64,000 nucleotides of DNA from positions 62,001 to 126,000 of the IMG/VR virus record IMGVR_UViG_3300041411_000178. One strand, given 5' to 3'. Shown one piece after another: positions 33,927 through 42,869 of the stretch. The translations under genes were made by a program, and so were the position numbers. Positions within the stretch are counted from its first letter, which is position 1, and every line of letters starts with the position of its first letter. The DNA is from a virus. The notes under the pieces are model-generated. The model searched no databases. It was not told where the DNA came from and saw only the letters and a list, made by a program, of their open reading frames with translations.

Positions 33927-34807
33927 TGGATATTTTCTCCTACGTCGGGAAAGTAAAGGCGGTAAAGAAGAACGAGATCCTGGCGACCATCATCAACGTT
34001 AAGGTAGCCGGCGACGACCTCAAGGCGAGCCTGGAAAACCTCCAGAGTAATAACATCGACCTGAGCGATCAGATCGAGCACTGGGCGATTACCCGTAGCC
34101 TGAAGAAGTCGATCACCAGTGCTGGCTTCAATGCCCGTGACCTGGTCGGCGTCTCCATGCACAACCTCAGCGCTATCGATGCACTGACCACTGAACTGAC
34201 CAAGGCTGTTAACAGCTACAAGGAAAGTCTGTGGGACGGTAAGCTCATGACTGTTAAGCAGGCTAACCTGTTGAACGTCATCGAGTTCCTGAACTTCTGG
34301 CTGCGCTATACCCGCATGGTCTACGATGTTCTGCTGACCATGAACAACCAGAAAGTTGATCCGGCGCGTTACCTGCAACCGATCGACCTGAAGTTCATCA
34401 ACGGGACGGCTTCGTTCTACACCAACTTCAGTATCGACCTGCTGCGCGGTGCAGCTGTGATCATGAAGAACATGAACGACCTGCCGGACATCGAGATCAC
34501 TCAGACCTCGCTGGACGTCATGGAAAGCACCGGTGGTAAGACCCAGGTCGACCTGCTGAACAAAGGCTTCGGTATCCACCTGGTGAACCCTGTCTTCTGG
34601 TGGGGTCTGGGCTGGAGCAAGATCCAGGGTCTGCGTATCGAAAGAATGCGCAGCGACAACGAGCACTTCGCCATGAAGATCTCGCAAGCGATCAACCTAC
34701 GTAACGGCACGAATGACCCGAGTCTCGATCGTCGCATCGAGATCTACCAGGACAAGATCATTCGCAACGACCACACCATTTCCGAGATCGAGGCCGACTA
34801 TGCCTGA
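33926..34807 (+). CDS. Virion-operon protein, 293 aa
   Basis: ATG 33926 overlaps the preceding TGA, with GGAGG six bases upstream. The protein is helical, charged and soluble, with an aromatic stretch at about residues 247-260 (NPVFWWGLGWSKIQG) that could pack against partners or a membrane. No domain recognised. It is coupled to genes on both sides, so it probably belongs to the same head or neck assembly. Confidence 0.65.
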   Translation: MDIFSYVGKVKAVKKNEILATIINVKVAGDDLKASLENLQSNNIDLSDQIEHWAITRSLKKSITSAGFNARDLVGVSMHNLSAIDALTTELTKAVNSYKESLWDGKLMTVKQANLLNVIEFLNFWLRYTRMVYDVLLTMNNQKVDPARYLQPIDLKFINGTASFYTNFSIDLLRGAAVIMKNMNDLPDIEITQTSLDVMESTGGKTQVDLLNKGFGIHLVNPVFWWGLGWSKIQGLRIERMRSDNEHFAMKISQAINLRNGTNDPSLDRRIEIYQDKIIRNDHTISEIEADYA

Positions 34808-35318
34808 ATTTCGCCGGGGTAACAACGGGTACGTCAGCGCTCACCTCGGTGATGGCGAACTGGCTGCGATGTTCAAGAACCTTAAGTACCTCCGTCAGGA
34901 TGCGTACCAGGACTTCGAACTGATCATGAAGGGTGACGTAACCATCGAAACCCTGCGCGAGGTTACTGCCCTGTGCGGTACTTCCTTCGCAGGGTGGATG
35001 GAAGTCAACTTCGATAACGGCAAAGGTCCGTTGGCTGATTTGGTCCGTGACATCATTCACTTCCTGAATGGTCGTTGTGGTCACCGTCAGTTGATCACGT
35101 CAGTTGGTATCCAGGAGAACAAACTCCAGGACGCTAACAGTACCCGTTACGGTACATACACGCCCACCTCTCGTCAAGGCGGTCATGCCGCTTTCTTGCA
35201 GGATGGGGACATGGTCTACGACAACGACCTCTATCGCCTGATGGCTGGCGTAGGAGCAGGCGTCGTCGGACGCATTTTCTTGCTCCTTGGAGGAGAGACC
35301 TACTATGGGTCAAATTAA
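34800..35318 (+). CDS. Virion-operon protein with C-terminal hydrophobic segment, 172 aa
   Basis: The real start is ATG 34800 (GAGG upstream, overlapping the stop of the gene before). The longer in-frame start at 34713 lies inside the coding part of that gene. The N-terminal half is charged; the last 30 residues include LMAGVGAGVVGRIFLLLGG, a Gly-rich hydrophobic stretch that could span a membrane. The stop overlaps the next start by 14 bases. Function unknown. Confidence 0.6.
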   Translation: MPEFRRGNNGYVSAHLGDGELAAMFKNLKYLRQDAYQDFELIMKGDVTIETLREVTALCGTSFAGWMEVNFDNGKGPLADLVRDIIHFLNGRCGHRQLITSVGIQENKLQDANSTRYGTYTPTSRQGGHAAFLQDGDMVYDNDLYRLMAGVGAGVVGRIFLLLGGETYYGSN

Positions 35319-36618
35319 CCAGGAACTCCAACTGGCCGCTGAAATGGCTGCAATCTCCGCGGTGAAGTCTGCCGAGATTGTCAGCCTGGCCAAAGATACC
35401 GGCGACCTTGATCGTTTCCAGAACCGTCTGGAGAACAGCAAGGATCGGGTGAACATGGTTAAGGCGGTGCTGGAAAGCGCTGAGCCTCACCACGTCACGC
35501 CTGAGCTGGCCACCGTCATGGATGCCTCTCTTGCACGTTCCAGTGTCGACATTCCGCCTGCAAGCGGTCTGGACGCCGTTGAGGGCGCTGAGGCGCTCGG
35601 ACGAACCCTGATGCCGGAAGATTACCTTCTGACGCGTCTGATGGGCTGTGAGAGCTTCCTGGCGGACTTCTTCCGCAAGTCAAAGGAAGTAGTGGTCCGT
35701 ATCAACGACGGTTTCCGCGAAGCCTACATCGTCTTTACCCAAAACCACGACAGTCTGATTGATGCCGTGGATGCTTTGGAACGTGGGATTGAATCCACTC
35801 CGAAGTTTGACGAAGGCCGTGAGAACCTGTTGCTGGGCGCCCGTCTGTTCAACCTGTTCAAGGTGAACGGTCAGGTCAGCGGTGACTGGGTCGGTGATGT
35901 AAGCAAGCTGAGCCGTACTGTTTCTGCGTTGAGTTCGAACTACTACCTCAACAGCAAGAACAACATGAATGCAGTCCTGAGCTTCTTCGGCGGGTTTGCA
36001 GGATTGGATCAGCAGACCGGTCTGGAACGTTTCCTCGATCTGCCGTCTCAGTTGCCATCGACTCCGTTCAAGGAATGCAACAAACCCAACAAAGACTTCT
36101 CCACTGGTCGTGTTACTGCGAAACAGTCGGTTGAGTTGATGGGCGGTGCGTACTTCATTGACATCCGTCAGACCAAACCGAACTACCGCATGCACACCCC
36201 GGACGATGTGGATCAATTCCTCTACATCTACCTCAACGAAGAAAAGACCGGCTTCGAGAACAGTTCCGAAATCGTTTACCCGAAACTGGGTAACGAAGTT
36301 AAGAGCCTCTCGACTCAGCAGATCAAGGTGATTGCGAAACACCTGAAAGAACTGCTGAAGGAATGGAGCAAGGTATTCGAAGCGGGTGATAAGTACAAGC
36401 TCGCTGACAGCGATTACAACGATGTCGCCAAAGGCATCTACGAGTCGCAGATGGACGATGAACTGAAAGACAAGGTACTCAGTGCCTTCTCCTCGATTGT
36501 TCGTCGCAACCAGATCGAGCTGCTGACGCTGCGGGCCACCCTGACCAATTACCTGACCTTGGTCATCCACGGCTTGATCGAAGTATCCAACCTTTCGGTT
36601 AAGGCCAACACGCCGTAA
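35305..36618 (+). CDS. Internal head protein with propeptide, 437 aa
   Basis: ATG 35305 follows GGAGGAGAGACCTACT; the TTG at 35287 would lie on that ribosome site. Residues 1-116 are an acidic helical propeptide ending in LMGCE, then SFLADFFRKSKEVVVRINDG begins an amphipathic helix. The body is helical with Tyr/Phe clusters (SSNYYLNSKNNMN). It belongs to the tag-bearing set shared with 36630, 37695, 39094 and 40655. Predicted mature size is about 321 residues. The Cys two places after the Gly of the tag is shared with the 32820 gene. Confidence 0.7.
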   Translation: MGQINQELQLAAEMAAISAVKSAEIVSLAKDTGDLDRFQNRLENSKDRVNMVKAVLESAEPHHVTPELATVMDASLARSSVDIPPASGLDAVEGAEALGRTLMPEDYLLTRLMGCESFLADFFRKSKEVVVRINDGFREAYIVFTQNHDSLIDAVDALERGIESTPKFDEGRENLLLGARLFNLFKVNGQVSGDWVGDVSKLSRTVSALSSNYYLNSKNNMNAVLSFFGGFAGLDQQTGLERFLDLPSQLPSTPFKECNKPNKDFSTGRVTAKQSVELMGGAYFIDIRQTKPNYRMHTPDDVDQFLYIYLNEEKTGFENSSEIVYPKLGNEVKSLSTQQIKVIAKHLKELLKEWSKVFEAGDKYKLADSDYNDVAKGIYESQMDDELKDKVLSAFSSIVRRNQIELLTLRATLTNYLTLVIHGLIEVSNLSVKANTP

Positions 36619-36629
36619 GGAGGCTCGTC

Positions 36630-37643
36630 ATGAGCAGTTCTAAGAGTCTGTACCGCCACTGTCTGGACAATCACCTGGACATGATTGATAACCAGCATGT
36701 TATCAGTCTGGCGGGCGGTCAGTTGTTGGCCTTGCCTCACCGCCTGAAGATTCAGGTTGAGGGTAACGAGGACTTTATGGAGAACGTTAAGGAGCTTGGC
36801 TCTGGTATGTTCGAAGTAAGCAAGTGGGTGGGTGGCAAGACCATCGATCTGTTTGGTAAGGCTCTCGGTGCCGCAGGCTCTGGTCTGTATCGTGCCTTCA
36901 GTGACAACGACACGTTGATCCGCAAGCTGTCGCAAAACTTCAGCAAGATCGACGATCACGAGTTGAACCTCAGCAAAACCACGATTGCCCTGATTACCGC
37001 CAATGGCGATATCGGCCATATTGGGCATGATATGGACACTCTGCTGAGCACGTTGGATGCACTGGATAAGCACAGCAAAGAGATTCTGAGTTACCTGGAC
37101 AAGCAGCTTCTGGTTGCCCGTAAGCTCAAAGGCGCTTCTTCGTCTGAGAACATCTTCGCCATTGTGGAGGAGTTTGAAGCCTTGAAGTACCCTGCGTTTA
37201 AGTTGCCGCACTCCAAGGGCACTTCGACGTACTCAGATACCCTGCCGGGTGGCAAGGTCTGGGAATGTGTATACGGTGATGGCAAGAGCCCGAAATATGT
37301 TATAGGTGGTGACGCACCTGCTGAGGCTGGGTCCACTGTGACTTTGTCCAAGTCTGAAGTCAGTGCTTTGCTGACCAAGCTGGACAAGATCAACTCTATG
37401 CACAAACGCTTGAAGACGTCCTATGACGGCTACTTGAGCTTTATCAAGAGCTGGGCAGAGATGGTGAAAACTGTCGACGCTAACCTTAGCAAGCTGGATA
37501 AGGTTAGTTCAAGTGCACGAGCAGAGGGTGAGAAACTCCTCAACGGCGAAGCCAATGCCTTGGCATTCTATAGCGGATTCACTCCTCGGGTGGTCAGCTA
37601 CACCGACAGGTACATTCATGGTGTGCTTGGTGTTTTCGCTTGA
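36630..37643 (+). CDS. Internal head protein with short propeptide, 337 aa
   Basis: The start follows GGAGGCTCGTC. The propeptide is short (residues 1-47), His/Leu-rich, and ends in VEGNE. DFMENVKELGSGMFEVSKWV then opens the mature part. The body is a helical, Lys/Ser-rich protein with a central Gly/Pro-containing region (about 190-235) and a helical C-terminal third. The tag is the same as in neighbouring genes. Mature size would be about 290 residues. Lower GC in this gene than in the next suggests weaker translation selection. Confidence 0.7.
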   Translation: MSSSKSLYRHCLDNHLDMIDNQHVISLAGGQLLALPHRLKIQVEGNEDFMENVKELGSGMFEVSKWVGGKTIDLFGKALGAAGSGLYRAFSDNDTLIRKLSQNFSKIDDHELNLSKTTIALITANGDIGHIGHDMDTLLSTLDALDKHSKEILSYLDKQLLVARKLKGASSSENIFAIVEEFEALKYPAFKLPHSKGTSTYSDTLPGGKVWECVYGDGKSPKYVIGGDAPAEAGSTVTLSKSEVSALLTKLDKINSMHKRLKTSYDGYLSFIKSWAEMVKTVDANLSKLDKVSSSARAEGEKLLNGEANALAFYSGFTPRVVSYTDRYIHGVLGVFA

Positions 37644-37694
37644 TGTTTAATTAAACACTCAAATTTCCTTCGTTAACGAAAAAGGATACATGTG

Positions 37695-38951
37695 ATGCAC
37701 GATATTCTCGATATGTACAAAGGCGCCGAAGAACTGGGTCTGGACGGTGCAGGCGGCGAAGCCGTTGTCGACGCAGTTGAAGACGTCGTAAAGACCGAAA
37801 TCGCCGAAGTGACCGTGGCGATCGAAGAGCAATCGACTGCTGTTGAGCAGCTGGTTGCCAAGGTCGACGACCTGGAAGAAGCCGTGGAAGAAGCGACCGA
37901 AGTCGTTGAAGGCATGGAATCCCTGATCAACTCCGGCAACTTCAACCCACTGGCTTTCGCACAGCTGTACAACCGCGGCGTTAAGCTCGGTAACAAGCTG
38001 GGCGCGAACATCCAGGGCGACCGCATGGGCGCCGAGTCGATCACCGACGCTTCGACCGCTCAGATGTATGCTCGCCAAGGCATGGAAAGCATCATGGACT
38101 CCATCAAGGAGTACGGCAAGAAGGCCGTCGAGTTCATCAAGCACATCTTCAACACCGTCATCAACTTCTTCGTGTCGATCTTCGACAAGGCCACTGGCCT
38201 GGAACGTCGTTGCGACCAGCTGAAGAAGCGCCTGGAAGACAGCACCAAGCTGAAAGAAACCGTCAAGCTGGGCGGCTGGAACGTCTACGTCGACTACGCC
38301 AAAGGCGGCCTGGGCAGCGCGAAAACCGCTGGCTTCGAAGCCACTCAAGGCGCGATCGCCAAACTGACCGAGCTGGGCAAGAACGTTACCGGCATCAGCC
38401 TGGAAGACTTCAAGTCGGCTTACAGCGGCCTGATCTCTGCCATCAAAACCGACGCCAAGGCGGCCGGCAAGTACAACGAGAAGAAAGCTGGTACCCATGA
38501 CGTCCTGATCGGCGTGATGAACGGTATCCGCATTCAGGTCTCGTACATCGACAGCGAAATCAAGACCATGGCAGAAGCTGCCGCGGCCGCTCGTTCGCTG
38601 AAGATGGTTGTGATGAAAGACCCAGAAGCCAAGAAACTGACCTCGGGCGAAGTCAAAGCCAAAGCCGACAAGTCGGCTCTGCTGAAGGCGATCTCCGAAG
38701 TGCGTGGCACCGGTGCGTTCATCCGCAACACCAAAGTGGCCAAAGCTTTCAGCGCTGCTGAGCGTGACCGCGTTGTGGGTTCCCTGAACTCGATCAAAGC
38801 TGGCGACGCCGACAAGTCGGCTGAAGTCAACGGTCAAGTGAACCTGGTCAAAGCTGTTTACAGCTCGACTTCCACCATGGCCACCAACGTGACCAAAGTG
38901 GCAATCAACACCGCCGGCGCCGTGCTGGACTGCGTTGCTGCTCACTTGTAA
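37695..38951 (+). CDS. Major internal head protein with long acidic propeptide
   Basis: ATG 37695 has AAAGGATACATGTG upstream. The first 114 residues are very acidic (Glu/Val repeats such as EEAVEEATEVVEG) and end in RMGAE. A second tag, RQGME at 127-131, is followed directly by SIMDSIKEYGKKAVEFIKHI, an amphipathic helix running into FNTVINFFVSIF. The mature part is Lys/Ala-rich and helical. Strongly biased codon use, comparable with the capsid gene, points to high copy number. An acidic propeptide could mask a basic DNA-facing mature domain until cleavage. The gene ends in a structured 3-prime region and a hairpin terminator. Confidence 0.75.
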   Translation: MHDILDMYKGAEELGLDGAGGEAVVDAVEDVVKTEIAEVTVAIEEQSTAVEQLVAKVDDLEEAVEEATEVVEGMESLINSGNFNPLAFAQLYNRGVKLGNKLGANIQGDRMGAESITDASTAQMYARQGMESIMDSIKEYGKKAVEFIKHIFNTVINFFVSIFDKATGLERRCDQLKKRLEDSTKLKETVKLGGWNVYVDYAKGGLGSAKTAGFEATQGAIAKLTELGKNVTGISLEDFKSAYSGLISAIKTDAKAAGKYNEKKAGTHDVLIGVMNGIRIQVSYIDSEIKTMAEAAAAARSLKMVVMKDPEAKKLTSGEVKAKADKSALLKAISEVRGTGAFIRNTKVAKAFSAAERDRVVGSLNSIKAGDADKSAEVNGQVNLVKAVYSSTSTMATNVTKVAINTAGAVLDCVAAHL

Positions 38952-38987
38952 GGGTGCTGTAGCAGTTGCCGTAATACCGTAAGGTAG

Positions 38988-39037
38988 CTACTAAGGGCGA
39001 GCAATCGCCCTTAGTAGTCTTATGGCCGCATTTTGTT
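38988..39037 (+). terminator. Hairpin terminator with recurring tail
   Basis: Perfect 13-bp arms (38988-39000 and 39005-39017) enclose a GCAA tetraloop, followed by CTTATGGCCGCATTTTGTTTTTTC. The 36 bases between the stop codon and the arms contain short inverted repeats (CTGTAGCAG). Confidence 0.85.
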
Positions 39038-39061
39038 TTTTCAAGGGATGCTATAGGTTTT

Positions 39062-39073
39062 GCTACATATCCT
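39062..39073 (+). promoter_or_regulatory. Putative phage promoter element GCTACATATCCT
   Basis: The element sits between a terminator and the start at 39094 and resembles CCTACATTATTC at 2329. It is the weakest member of the set and closest to its start codon (20 bases). Confidence 0.35.
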
Positions 39074-39093
39074 TTTTAACAGGTACTTTAACC

Positions 39094-40152
39094 ATGACGC
39101 AGCCAGTGCTTGCTCGACGTTTTATCAATACACCCACTGTTGAAGCACTCTACAACGCCGAGAATCCTGAGAGCGTTGTGGATGCTCCAGATGACAAGAT
39201 CGACGACCTGTCGGACGAATACGACCAGGTGTCCGGTACGGAGTCGCTGTACTACCAATACATCTTCTCGCACATCCCTCGCAAACAGGATCTTGACAGT
39301 GTCCAAGGGACTGAAGGTTTCATGAGCTGGGTTAAAGACATGGTCGGTTCTTTGATCACGGCTGTGAAGAACTTCTTCAAGTGGGTCTTCAGCTTCTTCA
39401 CTGGCAAGAAAGAAGTAGCGGCTCGCAAGAACAAGAACCTCATCGAGAAACTGGACAAGAATGGGGTTAAGCATCACTTCACCCATTACCCTGCTGGCTA
39501 TGTTAGCGTGTGGGCCAGCAAGGCCAAGATCCCAGCTAACCTGGACTGGATGAAGAAGGCCGGTGAAGACTGGAAGAAAGCCAACGCCAAGACCGTTGAG
39601 TATATCAACGAAATCAAGAAGACCATTCAGACAGCCGAAAGCACTTACCTGAAGAAAGGTCAGTTGAGCAAAGGCAAGGATGAACTGGAGAAGCTCTTCA
39701 AGGCTCACCACGACGCCATTGTCCGTATCTTCGGCAAAGAGCCTGCTCTCTTTATCGGCGGTTGCACTGTGTCGGTTACAGCGCACGGTAAGCTGTCCCT
39801 GAAGCCCGATCCTGATCTGCTCGAAGCAGACAAGAACGCCGGCTTTATCAGCAGCGAAACCACCACCCGTACTTTGGCTGGTGACCTGACTGCAATGAAC
39901 ACCACGTTCCAAGGCACGATCAACAAATCGACTGAACTGGAAAGTGTCTTCATTAAAGGTCTCAACAACAGCCTGTCTTTTGCCAATACGGTTGAAGTCA
40001 ATGATGAAGCTGTGGCCAAGCAACTGACCAACAGTCTGAATGAGATCGTGCGTAACAGTATGGCCGGCGTTAAGGCGCTGGAGACTCTGTTGTTCAAGGT
40101 CTACAACTCTCACACCGCTATTGTTGAAAGCAGCGTAGAAACCAAAGGGTAA
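39094..40152 (+). CDS. Internal head protein with propeptide, 352 aa
   Basis: I start at ATG 39094 (MTQPVLARRF); the longer in-frame reading from 39022 would begin inside the terminator tail. Propeptide residues 1-74 are acidic and hold two tags, SGTE at 47-50 and VQGTE at 70-74. GFMSWVKDMVGSLITAVKNF follows, an amphipathic helix running into FKWVFSFF. The mature part is Lys-rich and helical. It has a beta-like segment at about 220-245. Predicted mature size is 278 residues. It follows its own promoter-like element and lies 6 bases before a small partner gene. Confidence 0.7.
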   Translation: MTQPVLARRFINTPTVEALYNAENPESVVDAPDDKIDDLSDEYDQVSGTESLYYQYIFSHIPRKQDLDSVQGTEGFMSWVKDMVGSLITAVKNFFKWVFSFFTGKKEVAARKNKNLIEKLDKNGVKHHFTHYPAGYVSVWASKAKIPANLDWMKKAGEDWKKANAKTVEYINEIKKTIQTAESTYLKKGQLSKGKDELEKLFKAHHDAIVRIFGKEPALFIGGCTVSVTAHGKLSLKPDPDLLEADKNAGFISSETTTRTLAGDLTAMNTTFQGTINKSTELESVFIKGLNNSLSFANTVEVNDEAVAKQLTNSLNEIVRNSMAGVKALETLLFKVYNSHTAIVESSVETKG

Positions 40153-40158
40153 TCCATT

Positions 40159-40644
40159 ATGCGCTTGAATTGCTTTAACAAAACTTTGTTGGTTGCCACT
40201 GCCATGGAGCAACAGGGTATTGATGGATTGAACCCACGTTTCGGTGTTGGACGTTCTGTCAGTGATGACGCGTTCAGTTACGTTGAGCAAGGCGCTGTAG
40301 GTGCTGGCTTGATTATCGAAAAGGTTGACCTGGGGGAGCTGTTTAAAGGTATCCCTCAGGACATCAGTGGTTTGACCTTTGGCATGCCTGAGCAAGCCGA
40401 CCTGCAAGCCGTAGACGCTCTCGTAGACGGCTGTGTAGAAGAAAGTATCGTGACCTTGTCCGCCATTGATCAAACGGGCGGTGGCGACGACCTCAGCATT
40501 CTGTTCTTTAACTGGATGCGGCTCGTTGGTCTGAGTGACCTGACCCGATTTGAAGTAGAGCTGGGTACGAGTGAGGGGTTCCTCTACGTAACAGCCCGTC
40601 GGGCCACGTACTACCGTGGTACCGTCGTCATCAAGTATTTGTAA
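40159..40644 (+). CDS. Hypothetical virion-operon protein, 161 aa
   Basis: Starts 6 bases after the previous stop, with AAAGGGTAATCCATT upstream. The product is a mixed, mildly acidic soluble protein with a beta-rich C-terminus (TSEGFLYVTARRATYYRG). A GTSEG stretch near the end is too far from the N-terminus to be a propeptide tag. It lies between two internal head protein genes. No family recognised. Confidence 0.6.
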   Translation: MRLNCFNKTLLVATAMEQQGIDGLNPRFGVGRSVSDDAFSYVEQGAVGAGLIIEKVDLGELFKGIPQDISGLTFGMPEQADLQAVDALVDGCVEESIVTLSAIDQTGGGDDLSILFFNWMRLVGLSDLTRFEVELGTSEGFLYVTARRATYYRGTVVIKYL

Positions 40645-40654
40645 GGAGAAGGGA

Positions 40655-42088
40655 ATGAATTTGTATTTCGAGCTGGGGCTTGTCAGTCTGTTGCTGACGG
40701 GTAAAGCAGGAAACCTGGATCCTGAAAAGAATCCGGTGATGGTTGAGCTTCTCCGTTCCATGGGTTTGGACTACGTCGTTGATCACGACGCTGATGCTGA
40801 CAGCTCTCCTGCAAAGGAACGTCTGTTCAGCATCGTCGCTGCTCTGGAAGACCGTCTGGCGTATTACGACGGTAGCGAGCTGGAAGTTAACTGGCCGGTG
40901 AACCAGTACCTGAACGAACTGTTGAAAGACGCTCAGAACGGCACCTTTACTCAAGAGCGCATTGTGGCCATGCAGGTCTGCGCTCTGGGTAACAAGACCA
41001 TGGACAACATGTCGGGGTCTGCTGTTGAAGAGTGGATTGAATTTGCTCACAACAAGCTTCAGTACTTCATCGAAGTGTATGAAGGTCATGAAGCACCTAA
41101 CCTCGTGGGTGCTCAGGTTCATATCCGCGCCATCGAATACGCTGAGAAGGTGTTGAACATCATCGATGTGTTCGTGACCAGTCGTCTGGGCATGTTCATG
41201 GGTGCGGAAGAGTTCTCTCCTGCACAACTCGAAGACCTGCCAGAACCACAGGCGGTTAACTTCGACGAGCCTGAAGACTGCCGTAAGGACGCTGACTGTG
41301 ATTGTGGCTGTGTGGTGGATCACACCATGAACCTGATCCAGGGCATGGAAGACTACCTGAACGGTCAGAATACGCCTGCGGCCAACTACCTCATCGGTGT
41401 GGCCAGTGCTAACAACGTGCGTCTGAGCTCCGTAGAGGGTGCAGAAGGTGCGATCCTTGACGGCATCAAGGATATGGCCATGAAGGCCTGGACGGCGATC
41501 ACAGAGTCTTTCTCTGCTATTAAGGAGTGGTTCACTTCGAACGATGGCGAGGCAGACACCAAAGCGATCAAAGATTCGGCGGAAAACAACAAGAAAGATC
41601 TGGCGGCCTCTAAAGAAGGCAGCGGTGATCAAATCAACCCAGCGGCTAAAGCGGGTTTGGTTAAGTTGGCGGCTGAGGCCGATCCATCGGGTGCGTTCAG
41701 CGCTATCGTGGGTGGTCTCAACTCGAAGTCTGACGCGGCCTCTTGCCTCGACAAGCTGTTGGGTCTCCTGCAAAAGCAACAGGGTCCTGCGGCTGGTTTG
41801 CAAGAGCTCATGAACCTTGCTCAAAAACGCCTGGCCGATCTGAAAGCGGCAGCCAGTGCAACAGCGGGCAAGGATGAGAAAAACAAGGAAGTTGTAGGCA
41901 CTGCCAAGAAGACGGTTCAGGAAAGCATTGCTGCTACGAAAGAATCGATCAAGCAGGTAAAAGAGAAAGTCACTGCCCACAAGAAACTGGTGTCAGGTAT
42001 CCGCAAAGCGGTTAGCGGTATCAATACTCAGATCTTCCCAGCCGCAGAGCCTAAAGAGAAAGCACCTAAAGGCGATAAGAAGGAGTAA
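40655..42088 (+). CDS. Internal head protein with very long propeptide, 477 aa
   Basis: ATG 40655 follows AAGGAGAAGGGA. The N-terminal 264 residues form a folded acidic domain, not a short leader. A Cys-rich stretch at 209-219 (CRKDADCDCGC) lies in it, and it ends in SSVEGAE. GAILDGIKDMAMKAWTAITE begins the amphipathic helix and leads to FSAIKEWF. The mature part is a Lys/Ala/Gln-rich helical protein of about 213 residues ending KGDKKE. An earlier MGAE at 182-185 may be another cut site. If cut, more than half of the product would be released, so the N-terminal domain may have its own role in assembly. Confidence 0.7.
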   Translation: MNLYFELGLVSLLLTGKAGNLDPEKNPVMVELLRSMGLDYVVDHDADADSSPAKERLFSIVAALEDRLAYYDGSELEVNWPVNQYLNELLKDAQNGTFTQERIVAMQVCALGNKTMDNMSGSAVEEWIEFAHNKLQYFIEVYEGHEAPNLVGAQVHIRAIEYAEKVLNIIDVFVTSRLGMFMGAEEFSPAQLEDLPEPQAVNFDEPEDCRKDADCDCGCVVDHTMNLIQGMEDYLNGQNTPAANYLIGVASANNVRLSSVEGAEGAILDGIKDMAMKAWTAITESFSAIKEWFTSNDGEADTKAIKDSAENNKKDLAASKEGSGDQINPAAKAGLVKLAAEADPSGAFSAIVGGLNSKSDAASCLDKLLGLLQKQQGPAAGLQELMNLAQKRLADLKAAASATAGKDEKNKEVVGTAKKTVQESIAATKESIKQVKEKVTAHKKLVSGIRKAVSGINTQIFPAAEPKEKAPKGDKKE

Positions 42089-42093
42089 CGGCA

Positions 42094-42792
42094 ATGTCCT
42101 TGGAAAACGTACATCCGGAGTTTCTTGCACGCATCAAGAAACAGCTTCCCGAAGGCTACACGGTTCTGAGTGCCGAGCCTGAGTCTGAATCCGTTGCAGC
42201 CTTTACGGTTGAAAAGGACGGCATCCGCCAACAAGCCAAGATGAGCAAGGGCAATCTCCTGCGCGTCATGGTTCACAAGGCTCCTGAAGTCTCTGCCAAT
42301 GAAGGTGACCCTCTGGGCCTGGTTATCCAGGAACTGTCGGATGCGTACAACCTTCACCTGCTGGACAAGGTGGACTACAACGTCGAAGACACCAAGGTTG
42401 CTTTCGGTGGTCGTCCTCAGTATCAGGTCTCTGTACCTATCCTGGCAACCAGCATCAGTCTGAGCGGTGTGTTGATCTTCACCGTCAAGAACAAAGAAGC
42501 CCCGGTACGTTCAACTGAATGTGTCGCGGTGGATCTGGAAGAGCAGCGTGTGCGTATGGCGCTGGCAGGTAAAGTGTTCCAGGCGGCCGATGCGGTTAAT
42601 GATGATCAGTCCCTCTCCCAAGAGTACGCTGAACAGCTGTCGACCTTTGTTAACTCCCTGGGGTTCAAACTGCGTCTTGCAGCAGAAGACTTCCAGGAAG
42701 CAACGATTGTCAGCCAGTTGAATGACGGTATCTCGAACCTGATCATTCTTCAGTTCGCCGATGGCCTGGTTGCACCTGTGCGCTGGAACTAA
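42094..42792 (+). CDS. Hypothetical protein, 232 aa
   Basis: Starts 6 bases after the previous gene with AAGGAGTAACGGCA. Mixed alpha/beta soluble protein with alternating hydrophobic beta segments in the middle (SVPILATSISLSGVLIFTV at about 113-131) that might be membrane-associated. No tag or known motif. It closes the internal head operon before a hairpin. Function unknown. Confidence 0.65.
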   Translation: MSLENVHPEFLARIKKQLPEGYTVLSAEPESESVAAFTVEKDGIRQQAKMSKGNLLRVMVHKAPEVSANEGDPLGLVIQELSDAYNLHLLDKVDYNVEDTKVAFGGRPQYQVSVPILATSISLSGVLIFTVKNKEAPVRSTECVAVDLEEQRVRMALAGKVFQAADAVNDDQSLSQEYAEQLSTFVNSLGFKLRLAAEDFQEATIVSQLNDGISNLIILQFADGLVAPVRWN

Positions 42793-42809
42793 CACCCCTT
42801 ACGGTTAGT

Positions 42810-42850
42810 AGTGGAAGGTAACCCCTTCCACTGCTTATCTTTTTATTTCT
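42810..42850 (+). terminator. Hairpin terminator
   Basis: AGTGGAAGG (42810-42818) pairs with CCTTCCACT (42824-42832) around TAACC, followed by ATCTTTTTATTTCTTTT. It ends the internal head operon. Confidence 0.75.
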
Positions 42851-42869
42851 TTTATTGAGCATAATCCCC

